Shown: positions 1-11,582, counted from the first letter of the stretch. The stretch: 64,000 nucleotides of DNA from Spirosoma telluris (GCA_003259005.1 QLII01000001.1:2806501-2870500), one strand, 5' to 3'. Numbers and translations: made by a program. Notes: generated by a model not told the origin, from the letters alone.

Positions 1-298
1 TCAGCACTTTTTCCATTGACGAACCCGCTTTGATCAGTTCTTTTTCAAGTTCTTTGAGCACCTCGTCAGTATGCACTTTAATATCGCCTTCCTTGTGGTA
101 GCCCTTACCCGCTACGAATACCAGATTACCTAGTTTGGTAGAGCCGGAAAACAAGGGAACATCCTGTTGAGTAACCACATTGAACACCTCTTTTTCAGGT
201 GCAGGTTCGGCCATTGCTTTGGTCGTTGTGCCTAAACCAACGATACCCGCAACCGAGGCAAAAAGACGTTTTAAACTGGATCGACGTTGTGTTTCCAT
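1..298 (-). CDS. RidA/YjgF-family protein with Tat-like leader, 3' end outside window
   Basis: The reading frame starts at the ATG at 298 and runs off the window after about 99 codons. The N-terminus (METQRRSSLKRLF, then a hydrophobic Ala/Gly/Val stretch ending near AMA) looks like a twin-arginine export leader. The following part (FSGSTKLGNLVFVAGKG, then VLKELEKELIKAGSSMEKVL) matches the first half of the RidA/YER057c/UK114 fold, whose cytoplasmic members hydrolyse reactive enamines and imines. Exported relatives are of unknown substrate. It lies on the same strand as the fucosidase and hexosaminidase upstream, so it could be the last gene of that transcript. The substrate cannot be inferred. 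Confidence 0.75.
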   Translation of the reverse strand, partial: METQRRSSLKRLFASVAGIVGLGTTTKAMAEPAPEKEVFNVVTQQDVPLFSGSTKLGNLVFVAGKGYHKEGDIKVHTDEVLKELEKELIKAGSSMEKVL

Positions 299-350
299 GC
301 GTTCATTAACAAGTTAACTGATTACGTTCTAGAGGTTTTGTATCTACTCG

Positions 351-1992
351 CTAGTCTAGCCGTAGCTTACTGATTTTCTGCGTATTACCTTCTATCTTCA
401 AACCATCCTGATACAAGATAGCCGGTACTCAATTTCATCATACGACTTGATGTTATTTACAACAATTTCCAGACTCCGCTCGCCCGTCTGAGTGATTGGA
501 TAGACATCCGTTTCGGTCCATTTCTGGTTAAACTCCTCATTGAGCGAACTCTGGACCGGACGATATTCAAACCCTAAGCGATAGGCTTTACCATTGCCCA
601 ATTTGGTAAGATCGGCAGTTAGTTTCAGGTTGCCATTTGATGTCTTTTCAGCTTTAACGGTCTTGAAATGGGCCGGTTCAAGAGCAGGCTGTACGTTTGT
701 TAGCTTCACCACAATGGGATTTGGCCATTTGTGATTGTTATAAATCCGCTGGGCGCGAACCAATGAAATGTTAAGACCATCAGGCGTTTGCTCAAGCCGC
801 GCTTTACCATCGTTTGCAAGCTGATACTCAACCACATTACCCGATTGCCCCAATACGCTGATTTCGGTTGACCCGTCGCGTTGAGGGATCGAAGCAGAAA
901 TGTCCGGCGTTCGCCACGCGGCCAGTCGGGCATATTGGTCAGATAAGCATAAACGGTATTGCCATCTTTTGACTTCGTCAACCAGATGTCCCCTTCGTTA
1001 CGTACGATCCAGGGACGTACGTTATGCACGGCTTCCTGGTTGATAAAATGCCAGGCACCAATTTCCATCAAACGTCCCTGCTGACCTTCGTTCAGTTGCC
1101 CCCACTGCGTTGGACCCACATTGAGTAGGTATGAGCCCCTTTGGCTCGGGATTCAATCAGAATATTAATCAACTCAGTACCAGACTTGTAGTGCTCGTTG
1201 GTTGGTTTGTAGTTCCAGGCAGTTCCCATTGTCATGCAGCTTTCCCAGGCCGTCGTGAGGGTTTCACCGGGCAAATATTGTTCTGGTGTCTCCAGCACAC
1301 CACGGGTAATGAGGCAGTTCGGCTGGTACTTCCAGACGGTCGCTTTGACTTCTTCCCGCAATACATCACTGTCGATAAAAAACAGATCAACCTGGCCATA
1401 TTTGGTCATCAGTTCCTGACACTGGGCCTCCACAAACTGCTTGTATTTGGCCTGAAACGGTTTGGCTTTTTCCCAATGGCCATCGCGGGTAATGTCTTTC
1501 ATGCCGTTTCGATACGCAAACGAAAAATCTTCGGGTGAGTAATAAAATCCAACCGCCAGTCCCCATTTCCGACAGGCATCAACGTACTGCTGAACAATAT
1601 CCTTTTTATAGGGCGTGTTCATCACCCAAAATCAGTGGTTTTGGTATCCCACATACAGAAGCCAGCATGGTGTTTGGTCGTGAACATGATGTATTTCATG
1701 CCCGCATTTTTGGCCAGAATCACCAGCCGCTCGGCGTCAAAATCCTTGGGGTAAAAGGTCTTTGGAAGTTCTGATATATAGCGCTCTACATAGTCGGGAG
1801 ATGCACCCACCAGCGAGTGGCTGATCACAATACCCAGTTGCGTATCCACATTCCAGTGAATAAACATCCCAAACCAGCATCTTTCAGCCACTCCTCACGT
1901 TGGGGTTTATTGTGATTAGCCCCAATCTGTGCGAAACTGGAGCAAGCGAATAAAGTCAGGATGAGGACAGAAACAAAAAGCCGTGTACGCAT
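351..1992 (-). CDS. GH29 alpha-L-fucosidase (frame broken five times)
   Basis: Start is the ATG at 1992 (MRTRLFVSVLILTLFACSSFAQ), a signal peptide; the stop is TAG at 351-353. Five single-base losses break the frame: CCC at 1868-1870, CCC at 1625-1627, CCCC at 1136-1139, TTT at 862-864 and GG at 424-425. Adding one base at each gives a continuous protein of about 547 residues. Family features in order are EEWLKDAGLGMFIHW, MFTTKHHAGFCMWDTKTTDF, VMNTPYKKDIVQQYVDACR, DLFFIDSD (the likely nucleophile Asp region; usually WFDG here), YLLNVGP and a C-terminal beta domain with VLGQSGNVVEYQ. It would be exported and release terminal alpha-L-fucose from glycans. It lies in one orientation with GH20, SusD and SusC. 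Family assignment is secure; linkage specificity is not visible. Confidence 0.9.
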
Positions 1993-2051
1993 AATTAACT
2001 GAATGATAACCAATTGACTTAAAGCGACCCTAAATGTAGGATCGTAAACAT

Positions 2052-4315
2052 TTAATTTATCTGAAATTCATCGAGCATAAGCCAGGCTTTACCGCCAGCG
2101 CCGTATTCACCAGGAGGAATGACACCTTTATTGGTTGCCCGTATGCGTACGTACCGCGCCTGGGTCGGTGGAAACGTAGCATTTACGGGATTGATACCAT
2201 TAATCGGGAACTTCGTTTGCAGATATACCTCCCGAAACGTTTTTCCATCGTCCGATACGGCAACACTGAGCGTATCGGGTGACCACATACGTTGCCAGTG
2301 GTAGTTGAGTACATGCGTGCCAAGGCTTGTGATTGATTGAACGCTCTGTAAATCAATCAATATATCAGCGTCTTTCCCCTGAAAACCAATCCATTCGCCG
2401 GTGTTGTACCGGCTGGTTCCGGCAATACCATTCACGGCCACAAGCGGGCTGGCAGGTCGATAACTGCCGGTTGGCTCTGTCGTAAAGGTGACAGGTTTTC
2501 CAGTTGATTTGCTGATGGTCAGGGTTTTCTGGAATAGCCTACCCTGCGGTTGATTACGCAGATAGGCTATTGCTTTTAGAGTCTTAGTTTGGTTGATCTC
2601 AATTGGGTGTGTGTAAACAGCACTGCTCTCGATCGGATCGGCACCGTCCGTTGTGTACCGAATTGTGGCACCAGGCAGGGTTGTCGAAAGCGCTAGTTGT
2701 AACGAACCAGTTGGGCTGATCGAAACCGAATCGGTCAACTCATCGAAGCGCTTGGCGTATGTCACATTCAGGCGTTTCAGCAAGGCATCCTGTAGCCGGA
2801 GCCTTCGCAAAAAATCGGGGTAATTCCGGTGCTGTCGCTGGCTCCAGGCGATTTCAGCAACGGCAATAGCCCTCGGAAAAATCATATACTCTGCTTTCGC
2901 AGGACTGTCCAGATACTCACTCCAGGCCGTACCCTGAACACCTTTCAAATAGATCGCTTCTTCGGGTCCTATATTGGCCGGAACAGGCTCGTAGGCATAG
3001 ACCTTGCTTAAGGGCGTATAACCAGCGGCAGCTAATGGTTCTTCAGGATACAGCGATTGATAGTAATCGAAATAAACGTGACTTTCGGGGGTCATAATGG
3101 CGTTATGCTTCTGCCGAATGGCTTCGATACCACCCTCAATACCTCGCCAACTCATCACGGTAGCACCGGGAGATAAGCCACCCTCAAGTATCTCATCCCA
3201 GCCAATCACCTGCCGACCTTTCTTATTTACATGCTGCTCGATGCGTCGGATAAAATAACTCTGAAGTTCGTCTTCGTCTTTCAGATGTTCATTACGGATG
3301 CGAGCCTGACATTTCGCGCAGGTTTTCCAACGGGTTTTAGGGCATTCATCGCCCCCAACGTGAATATATGTGGAGGGGAATAAAGCCATTACTTCGTCCA
3401 GTACACCTTCCAGGAAGGCAAATGTGCTCTCGTTACCCGCGCAGAAAACATCATCGAACACACCCCAAAACGTAGCGGCCTGATAGGGCCCACCCGGTTG
3501 ACCATTTGGTTTTAGACAACCTAATTCCGGATAGGCACTTAGCGCAGCCATGGCATGTCCCGGCATTTCGATTTCGGGAATGACGGTTATATGTCGCTGG
3601 GTTGCATACCGAACAATGTCCCGGACTTCGGCCTGGGTATAGTAGCCGCCATAACGTTTGCCATCGAAGCGGTGCGGCAATTCTTTTTTATGACCAATCA
3701 GCGTTTCGGTCCGATAGGCGGCCTTCCGCTGTAATTCGGGGTACTTCTTAATTTCGATCCGCCAGCCCTGATCATCCGTCAGATGCCAGTGAAAGGTATT
3801 GAATTTATAGAGCGCTAGCTCATCAATGTACTTCCTGATAAACGCAACCGGAAACAGATGCCGACTCACGTCGAGATGCATACCCCGGTACGAGAAACGG
3901 GGTAATCGGTGATGTCACAAGCGGGAATCGTTGCGGCTTTCGACTGAGAAACGAGCTGAATCAGGGATTGTACCCCATAAAACAGCCCGGCCTCATCGTG
4001 ACCAGTCAGGCTAATGCCCTGTTTACTAACGTGTAATTGATACCCTTCTGTCTGCGTAATCTGATTTTTATCAATCCTCATACCAATAGTCGACTTTGCC
4101 TTTTTTACTACCACAGACAAGCCCGTAGTAGCCCGAAGCTGCGCCTGAACCAGGGCAACAAATTGGTCAGACACCCCAGCACCGGGTGAAATTCCAACCT
4201 GAGGGCCAAGTCGAAATTCACCCGCTGTCTGGCGATAGGTTACGGGTTCAGGAATCAGTCCGCTTTGCGCGAATAGGTTTCCTAAACTGAGGAGGAATAG
4301 TGCAATTTGTTTCAT
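2052..4315 (-). CDS. GH20 beta-N-acetylhexosaminidase with C-terminal discoidin-like domain
   Basis: Starts at ATG 4315 (MKQIALFLLSLGNLFAQ, signal peptide). One base is missing in the GGGG run at 3899-3902; restoring it joins the N-terminal alpha/beta domain (IPEPVTYRQTAGEFRLG) to the catalytic barrel (YRGMHLDVSRHLFP, WHLTDDQGWRIEIKKYPEL, HVGGDECPKTRWK). The adjacent Asp-Glu of GGDE is the substrate-assisted catalytic pair of GH20. After the barrel come a chitobiase/Fn3-like segment (about residues 535-600, IRYTTDGADP) and a galactose-binding-like module (YNTGEWIGFQGKDADILIDL, then ARYVRIRA). Total about 754 residues. It should remove terminal GlcNAc or GalNAc in the periplasm or outside the cell. 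It sits 17 bases after susD and 60 bases before the fucosidase. Confidence 0.93.
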
Positions 4316-4331
4316 TCATTCGTGTACCGGA

Positions 4332-5851
4332 TTATTTATCCAACCACATCTGCGTCAGGAACGTATTCTCACCCTGTCGGGCAACAGCGCCTAAATAATT
4401 CTCTTTGTTGAGGTTTTCTTCCGTTGCAGGGTAAAGCATCCGACGGAATATTTTTCCTCCTGTAATGTTGCCGGTGTAGTTGTTCGGTACCAGGGCCGGA
4501 TAGCCCGTACGGCGCCAATTCAGAAATACCTCCTGCGAATTTGGGAAGACCGACACCCAGAACTGCGTGTAAATCTGTTCCAACTGTTGCGCCTGTGTTC
4601 CAGTGGTGACCAGGGCATTAGCGGTAGCATAGGTATCGATATTTGCCTGTGAAATAACACCATCAGCACCGAATAAGGCCCACTGCCTCATGGCAGCTTT
4701 CAGACCCAGATCATACAGCGTAGCGGCCGACTTTGCTGTATACCAACCCCGAAGAGCAGCTTCGGCCAGGTAGAAATTGACCTCGGCATTGGTCAGCACC
4801 AGCATGGGCGCATTCAACTTTAGAATTGTGTTCTGATTGGGTTCTGAGTAGGTGACAAAATCAGATGGTTTGGTATTGGGAATCGTAGCAGGCATTCCTT
4901 TCTGAAGGCTAACGTCCGTACTGGGTTTCCCCCAACGTATACGACCGAGAGCACCGGCAACCGAGGATCGTTCGTTTTCTTCAGGTAATTAATAAACGTC
5001 TCGTGGTATTTACCCCCCTCCGGATTACTCACGCCATCTGCCTTCAGGTAATCACTATTCAGCATCCAGTAGGCAAGCGGATTCTGGTTAATAACCTGGC
5101 CAGAAGACAAATAAACGATCTTAGCGATATCGGCATCTTCGGTAATCAAGCTCCCGGCAATGGCCTTTTTCACCCAGGTTTCAGCCAGCGCCACATCGGG
5201 CTTCGTCATCCGCATACCCATCCGCAGCATCAGCGAGTAGGCGAACTTCTTCCATTTGGTGATGTCGCCCCCATAAATCAGATCAGCAGCGCCGAAGGTC
5301 GATTTCGTGGCATCGAACAGCGCAATGGCCTTTTCCAGCTCACTCAGTATATCGGCGTAGATGTCTTTCTGTGCGTCGTAGGTCGGTTTAAAAATGCTCT
5401 GGGTATAGCCCTGTGCGGCTTGTTTATACGGAATATCACCGTACAAATCCGTGATTTTGGAAAAGCTGTAGGCCCGCCATATTTTGGCAATGGCCAGTTT
5501 ATTCACCAGCAAGGGGTCTTTCTCCAATGCCCGAATTACCTCTCCGATTTCATTGATTTCGTTTGGATACGCATTGCTGAAAACCGTGTAGGGAGCCGTG
5601 CCCTGATTGAAAATGTACTTCGATCCCCAACTCGCGACGTCGTTGTAGCTGGTGGTGTATTGCATGGTGCCCTGTAAGCCTGTAATCATGTTGCCCACCG
5701 CATCGTATTGCGCTTTGGTAAAGACAAAATCAGGGCTAACCGTACTGGATGCGTCGGGATTAATATTGAGTTCTTCCAGCCCTTTATCGCAGCTTTGCAG
5801 GGTGCAGAGTGCCAGCAGGCAATAAGTAAATTTATAAAGTCGATTTTTCAT
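4332..5851 (-). CDS. SusD/RagB-type glycan-binding outer-membrane lipoprotein
   Basis: Starts at ATG 5851 with a lipoprotein signal (MKNRLYKFTYCLLALCTLQSC; Cys in the lipobox). The sequence EELNINPDASSTVSPDFVF and LAIAKIWRAYSFSKITDLYGDIPY is typical of the SusD-like 2 branch. One base is missing in the CCCCC run at 4929-4933; restoring it joins PRLPVLSVVYVGG to KPSTDVSLQKGMP and gives about 506 residues, the usual length. SusD-like proteins form the lid of the SusC transporter and bind the imported oligosaccharide. The start codon lies 12 bases after the susC stop, and the gene is followed by GH20, so a single transcript is likely. Ligand specificity is inferred only from the neighbouring fucosidase and hexosaminidase. 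Confidence 0.93.
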
Positions 5852-5862
5852 GGATGTCGTCG

Positions 5863-8800
5863 TTAGAATTTTACGATGAGGTTAGCGCCATAACTTCTGG
5901 TACGGGGTAATCCGAGTGATTCAAATCCCTGATTCGAGCTGTTAGTGAAGCTCTGCTCGGGGTCGAAATTGTCCGTTTGCTTATAGAGCGTCAGGAGATT
6001 ACGCGCCACAAACGAGATGCTTGCTGACTGTAGCTTTGCAAATTTTAGCGCACTCGTTGGGATGTTGTAGCTGAAGATAACCTGACGAAGTTTCACAAAA
6101 CTGCCATCGTGCAGGAACAACTCCGTGTAGTTCTTGTCATTGTCATAATACACACGCAGGTTTTCTTTGGCAACAGTACGGGTGTAGGTATCGCCAGTTG
6201 GTGTCACTCCCGTAAGGGTAAGCCCATTTTCGCGCCCATCCAGCGTCCGCTTCAATTTTCCCATCCGATTGGCATAGACTTCCATCACCGAGAAAACCTT
6301 GTTACCAAACTTACCATCCAGCAAAATATTCAGCGAGAAGTTTTTGTATTTGAATTCGTTGGTAAAGCCCATGGTGAGCGGAGGCACGCCCTTCCCTAAT
6401 TCCTGAAGCGCTGATTTTTGCGCAAACCCTGACGCTGGGTCGTAAACGATGTTACCCTTGGCATCCCGTACACGCGTTGTGCCGACAATGGTTCCGTATG
6501 AACTGCCTTCGATGGAATTGATATAGGCCCAGTTGCCGACCGAGGTAGCCATCTGCATGGAATTGATGCCATCGGCTAGTTTGACTACTTTGCTCTGGTT
6601 ATACGCCACATTGTAGCTCATATTCCAGCCAAAGTTCGCTGTGCGTATGGGCGTTACGGTTACCAACGCTTCGATACCCCGGTTATTGAGCTTACCCACA
6701 TTCAGATAAACCGAATTGTAGCCCGAGGTTGGCGACGTACTGGTTTGCACGATGTCGTTCGTAGTAGCCCGATTATAGTACGTTAAATCCAGACCCAGTT
6801 TCTTATTGAAAAACTGTAAGTCAATACCTGCTTCGAAGGTTGTCGACGTAAGTGGTTTCAATGCTGCATTGGCCAAACCCGAACTAGTGGTAACGTTGGT
6901 GGTCACATTCTGAAGTGGCTGTCCTGAACTTGGAATCATCGAGTACGTCAGGTTGATTACGTACGGATCGGGCGTAGCACCACCCACCTGCGCCCATGAG
7001 GCCCGAACTTTGGCATAATCGAACAAACGGGGAAGCTGGAATGCCTGCGACAGTACAAAGCTCCCTCCCACGGATGGATAAAAAATCGTATTGTTCTGCG
7101 GGCTCAGCGTGGAGAACCAGTCCTGGCGTCCGGTAGCCGTCAGGAACGCAACACCTTTATAGTCAAGATCAATTGATCCGAATACGGAATTTGTACGGGT
7201 GTGCTGATTGAGGGGTGTGGTACTCGACGTGGCAAGGTTTGTCGAACTATAAAAGAATGGAATTGTAAACGTTGCCCCTGTCAAATTCAACTGGTTATAA
7301 CTGAAATTCCGTTGGTTCATCCCCGCCAGTGCCGAAAAGCCAAAGTGTCCAAACGTTGTGTTATAATTCGCCGTGAGCATACTGTTGGTTTCACTCACAT
7401 CGGTTTTTAACTGATTGTATTGACCATTCGGAATGTAGCGCGTGCCCGTTGGCAGAATATATCGGTAATTGTAATTATAAAAATCCCGGCTCACGGTTCC
7501 TTTCACCGATAAGTTTTTCAGGATTTTATACGTCAGTCCCAACTGGCCGATGAACCGGTTCTTGCTGTCATCCTGCTGATACTTGTTGACAACAAAGTAA
7601 CTGTTCGACGCAATGTCAGCATCATTCCAGGCAATTTCATTGCCACTGGCATCGTAGCCCGGATTCAGCCATCGGATGTCGGACGTGTTCCCAATCATGT
7701 AGGGTGTCCAGTTTGGGTTACCCAGGGCATCGCCAGCACCGGTTTTATTATGCCCGTTTTCGAGCGTGTATTGCGCTACTGCTTCCAGCGAAATTTTATC
7801 TCCGAATGACCCGTTTATATTTAAATTACCGGTTTTCCGCTTGTAAGTATTCGTTGGCAGAATTCCTTTGGCATCCAGATCGGAGAGTGAAAAACGGTAG
7901 TTAACCTTCTCATTTCCACCCGTAAAAGCCAGTGTATTGGTAAAGGTTTTACCGGTCTGGTAGAAGTTTTTGATGTTGTCTTTCTGTGCGCTATAGGGGT
8001 GTGTCTGTCCATCGGCGGCTACAAAGTCAGAACCGTCGATTTTAGCGCCCCACGAACGGCGCCCCCAGGCAATCCCCTGCGCCTGAGTAGTTGGTTTTGC
8101 AGCCCCATCCCCCTGACCATATTCATACTGCCAATCCGGGAAAACAGCGGCATTTTCCATAGTAAAGGTTGAATTATACTCAACCCCGATACCCCGCTGT
8201 GCTTTTCCCTTTTTCGTAGTAATCAGGATAACTCCGTTCGCGGCCCTTGATCCGTACAGAGCGGCAGCCGTCCCTCCTTTCAGGACGCTAATCGATTCAA
8301 TATCATCGGGGTTGATACCGGCAATACCATCGCCCCGGTCTACGTTACCCTGACCGCCGTTGGTAGTTGCACTTCCGCCCGGCACCGTGTTGTCAATCGG
8401 CATCCCATTAATTACATAGAGCGGTTGGTTATCACCGGTTAACGAGCCGTTACCCCGAATAATAATCCGGCTCGAACCACCCGGCCCAGTCGAAAGACCC
8501 GTAGCATTGACACCGGCAATCTTTCCTGAAAGCGCATTCGCTACGTTGTTCTCTCTGGCCTGCGTAAACTCCGACCCTTTGACTTCGGTGACCGAGTAAC
8601 CCAGCGCTTTCTTATCCTTCGTAATCCCCAGGGCAGTCACGACCACCTCGCCGAGTTGGGTAGCATCTTCCTTTAAGCTTACGTCCACAATCGAGCGGCC
8701 ATTCACGGCAACCTCCTGGGCCACAAATCCGATATAAGAGAAGATCAGCGTTGCCTGCGAACTTGACAGGCTAATCGAGTATTTCCCCTGGCTGTCAGTA

Positions 8801-8975
8801 ACCGTTCCTTTCGTAGAACCCTTCTCGACAATAGTCACGCCGGGAGCATGGCTCCATCACCGGTATTCGTCACTTTCCCGGAAATTGTCTGCGCTAAGGC
8901 AGGCACACTCAGCAAGCAGAGCATGGTGAGTAGCTTCCCTAAATGAATGGGCCAGCGTAGTAAAATACAGTCCAT
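5863..8975 (-). CDS. SusC/RagA-type TonB-dependent outer-membrane transporter
   Basis: Start is ATG 8975 (MDCILLRWPIHLGKLLTMLCLLSVPALAQ, signal peptide). A GGG run at 8842-8844 lacks one base; restored, TISGKVTNTGDGAMLPGVTIVEKG is the carboxypeptidase-like regulatory domain typical of SusC. Then follow the TonB box region (LGEVVVTALGITKDKKALGY), the plug (VLKGGTAAALYGSRAANGV) and a beta-barrel ending in NLIVKF with a terminal aromatic residue. About 1037 residues, normal for the family. It would import oligosaccharides across the outer membrane using TonB energy, paired with the SusD just downstream. The long divergent spacer to the DeoR-type gene is the probable control region. Confidence 0.95.
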
Positions 8976-9020
8976 AGTGTATGATTGATTAGTTAAGTTA
9001 AGAATACTCGTAGGCTTAGC

Positions 9021-9201
9021 TTGCAAATTTTGCAATCTTTTAATGCAATTCTTGCGCAATATAGAAGTTACTCGTGCATATTTGCAAACAAAATTTGCTA
9101 TATCACGCCAAAATCTCAACATTGTATGCAAATAATATTTTTTTTCATCCTATTTATGCGGCCTATCTGAATAATTTGCAAACAGGCTGCAAGTCGTGCA
9201 G
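9021..9201. promoter_or_regulatory. Divergent control region with repeated TTGCAAA-type words
   Basis: The 323-base gap between susC (start 8975, minus) and the DeoR-type gene (start 9299, plus) holds many related words: TTGCAAA at 9021, TTGCAA at 9030, TGCAA at 9044, TTGCGCAA at 9052, the exact decamer TTTGCAAACA at 9081-9090 and again at 9175-9184, TGCAAA at 9127 and CTGCAAG at 9188. The two decamers are 94 bases apart, close to nine helical turns. This is seen directly. That they are operators for the adjacent regulator is inference; DeoR-type repressors often bind several spaced copies of a short motif. Confidence 0.5.
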
Positions 9202-9298
9202 AATCAGGTGACTCTGTCGCCGTGATCGTGTGTTGAAATAGGTAAGATTTTGCCCTTATTTTGCTTTTGTGTTAAGTAATCGAACGTATCCTTCTCCC

Positions 9299-10056
9299 AT
9301 GTCAATTGCCTTTTTAAAAGACGAGCGTAAAGACTTAATTATCAATCAATTAAATCTTCATACGCGAATCAACCTGACCGATTTGGCTGTTACGCTAAAC
9401 GTATCTGAAGACACGGTTCGACGCGATATCAATGATTTAGCCGACGAAGGAAAGCTGATTAAAATTCGGGGGGGGCCATGTCGAAGGCTTATCATCATTC
9501 GTCGCAGTTGCAGGAAACCTATGCCCATCAGAGCAAACGGATCATTGGCGAGAAGGCGTTGACCCTCCTGCGCGATGGCATGTTGATTTTGATGGGGGGC
9601 GGTACGACGATCCGGGAGTTCATCAAGATGATTCCGACGGAGTTGAAGGCCACGTTTATTACGGTTAACCCACTGACAGCCGTTGAGTTACTGGATAAAC
9701 CCAACCTCGAAATCATCATGATTGGCGGGCAAATTTCCCGCTATAGTCAGATGAGTGTAGGTGGCGAAGTGTACCAGCGCCTATCGGAACTACGCGTTGA
9801 TTTATGCATCATGGGCACCAATGCTATTGATGCGAAAGAAGGGTTGACCGATTCGGACTGGGAAACGGTTCAGGCAAAGAAGACGATGATACGGGCTGCG
9901 GAGAAGATTGCCATTCTGGCCATCTCCGAAAAGATGAATAGCACCATGCGCATGAAAGTTGCCGATCTGGGGCAAATCGACTACCTCATCACCGAACTCC
10001 CCGCCGACTCGACTCAGTTGGCCCCATATAAGACTGGGAAGACTCTAGTACTGTAG
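9299..10056 (+). CDS. DeoR/GlpR-family transcriptional regulator
   Basis: Starts at ATG 9299 (MSIAFLKDERKDLIINQL). The N-terminal winged helix is classic DeoR: INLTDLAVTLNVSEDTVRRD followed by INDLADEGKLIKIRGG. The frame breaks in an eight-G run at 9468-9475; a ninth G restores RGGAMSKAYHHSS and joins it to the DeoR C-terminal sugar-phosphate sensor domain (KALTLLRDGMLILMGGGTTI, TFITVNPLTAVELL, IMIGGQISRYSQMSVGG). About 253 residues, normal for the family. It is divergent from the susC-susD-GH20-GH29 set and is the obvious candidate regulator; the inducer is probably a phosphorylated sugar. The eight-G tract could in principle be phase variable, but the general pattern of lost bases in this window makes an error more likely. 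Confidence 0.92.
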
Positions 10057-10060
10057 TGAG

Positions 10061-10123
10061 GTACCCACGGGCTTTAGCCTGTGTATGAGTTAACTTGAAA
10101 CACAGGCTAAAGCCCAGGGGTAC
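10061..10123. terminator. Inverted repeat between convergent genes, likely bidirectional terminator
   Basis: Arms 10061-10084 and 10100-10123 pair at 22 of 24 positions around a 15-base loop. It lies exactly between the 3' ends of the DeoR-type gene (plus) and the flavin disulfide reductase (minus), as expected for a shared terminator, although no strong T tract follows. Confidence 0.6.
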
Positions 10124-10131
10124 ATTACCGC

Positions 10132-11481
10132 TCAATCCGGCAGCATCGAACTCAAGTCCGACCCGTGTGTAGGATACGCAAATAAGGTATTTCCCAACTC
10201 CTTTGCTGAAATGCCATGCTTCATAGCCAACGTAAACAAGTTGATCAATTCATCGCTGCCCGAGCCTAAGATATGAGCACCCACTAACTGGTCGGTTTCT
10301 GCATCTACCAGGGTTTTAAAGGCGGTAAATTTTTCGTTAATCCGTCGGCTCGTGTACCAGTCCATTGTTTCCTGAAACATTACTTTTATGTTTCGGCCTT
10401 GCTCTCTGGCCTGTTCTTCCGTTAAGCCAACAGACGTTAAGGTTGGTATCGTGAAAACTGCCGAGGGAACCGGATCAGCCACATAGGTTTGTTTATTACC
10501 CTTCAGCATATTTTCTGCAACAATTTTGCCTTCATACGATGCCAGGGGCGTAAGCGGCAGGCCTTTATCAGATGCATCGCCACAAACATAAACAGCCGGA
10601 TTCGACACGCTTTGCAGGTATTTATTGACCGTTACGCCCTTCTTATTCAGGTCAACACCAGCCTTTTCCAGAGCTAATTCGGCTACATCGGCAATGCGCC
10701 CGGCACCGTGAACCGCTAACTGGGTCGAAGTCGAGTGGGTTATGTCTTTTTGTTTGTACTCCACCTTAAGATTACCCGCCTTTCCTTTTATCTGAGTTAC
10801 ACTGGCCTCTAGTACAATCTTGATTCCGATTGCTTCCATGGCCTTCACCAATAGCTTTACTAAATCGGCGTCGAATCCTTCTAATGGGCGTTTGCCCTGA
10901 TGAAGAATTGTCACCTTTGCTCCAGCACAAGCCGCTATATGCGCAAACTCAAACGCAATGTAGCCGCCCCCAATCATAACAATATTTTTAGGAAGCTCCG
11001 TAAGCTCCATAAACTCAGTACTATTGGTGAGCAGGTCCTCGCCGGGAATATCAAGTGGTTTCGGGCGTTGTCCGGTAGCAATGACGATATGCTCAGCTTG
11101 TAGCTCATCATCACCAACGCGCACGGTATTCGCTGACAGAAAGGTAGCGGCTCCATGAAAGGCCGTAATACCTTCCTCGCCAAATTGTTTCTCGGTTCGT
11201 TCCGGCACCGATTCCGTAAATGTTTTTTTGAATTGAATCAGGTCAGACCAATTAATTGACGCTTTAGCCTTAATCCCTTTGCCAACTAGTTGCTCCGACC
11301 GGGCAATAATTTCGGCAGCCCCCACCAGCACTTTTTTGGGATCACACCCCCGTTGCGAACACGTACCCCCGAAGGGTAATTTATCAATGATTGCCACGGT
11401 TTTACCAGCCTGACGAGCGGCTTCCGCAACCGTTTTTCCGGCCGATCCCGTGCCAATAACAATAAGGTCAAAAGACTGCAT
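10132..11481 (-). CDS. Class I pyridine nucleotide-disulfide oxidoreductase (glutathione/mercuric reductase-like)
   Basis: 449 residues, intact. The N-terminal FAD site is DLIVIGTGSAGKTVAEAAR, followed by the redox-active disulfide GGTCSQRGCDPKKVL. The NAD(P)H site appears as MIGGGYIAFEFAHIAA, and the second FAD motif as PAVYVCGDASDKGLPLTPLA. The dimerisation domain ends FAYPTHGSDLSSMLPD; the usual C-terminal HPT-x-x-E motif of lipoamide dehydrogenase and glutathione reductase reads YPTHGSD, so the substrate probably differs from both. It acts in the cytoplasm, passing electrons from NAD(P)H through FAD to a disulfide or another acceptor. Neighbours give no clue to the substrate. Fold and cofactors are certain; the substrate is unknown. 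Confidence 0.9.
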   Translation of the reverse strand: MQSFDLIVIGTGSAGKTVAEAARQAGKTVAIIDKLPFGGTCSQRGCDPKKVLVGAAEIIARSEQLVGKGIKAKASINWSDLIQFKKTFTESVPERTEKQFGEEGITAFHGAATFLSANTVRVGDDELQAEHIVIATGQRPKPLDIPGEDLLTNSTEFMELTELPKNIVMIGGGYIAFEFAHIAACAGAKVTILHQGKRPLEGFDADLVKLLVKAMEAIGIKIVLEASVTQIKGKAGNLKVEYKQKDITHSTSTQLAVHGAGRIADVAELALEKAGVDLNKKGVTVNKYLQSVSNPAVYVCGDASDKGLPLTPLASYEGKIVAENMLKGNKQTYVADPVPSAVFTIPTLTSVGLTEEQAREQGRNIKVMFQETMDWYTSRRINEKFTAFKTLVDAETDQLVGAHILGSGSDELINLFTLAMKHGISAKELGNTLFAYPTHGSDLSSMLPD

Positions 11482-11540
11482 AAAGTAGTGTATGATCGTT
11501 TTGTAGAGTATAACTACTAAATGGCATTGCTGGCTAAAAA

Positions 11541-11582
11541 GAAACTGGGTAATCTGGCAAATTTGCCGGATTACCCAGTTTC
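11541..11582. terminator. 42-base palindrome after the ABC-F gene
   Basis: Positions 11541-11561 and 11562-11582 are complementary at 20 of 21 positions with no fixed loop, the exception being a possible G-T pair. It lies 21 bases beyond the stop of the ABC-F gene (minus strand) and before the reductase start, so it probably ends ABC-F transcription. Confidence 0.55.

Noticed and set aside
351..1992. Fucosidase as a decayed pseudogene
   Set aside because: All five breaks are one-base losses in mononucleotide runs, and every catalytic and structural motif is preserved between them. True decay would show substitutions, stops and larger deletions.
5003..5677. Long open frame opposite susD
   Set aside because: It is antisense to a well supported SusD gene, has no recognisable domain, and shows composition expected from the codon usage of the opposite strand.
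9468..9475. Eight-G tract in the DeoR-type gene as a phase-variation switch
   Set aside because: A poly-G tract at this place could switch the regulator, but the same kind of single-base loss occurs in about 35 other runs, including argG, so an error is the simpler explanation.
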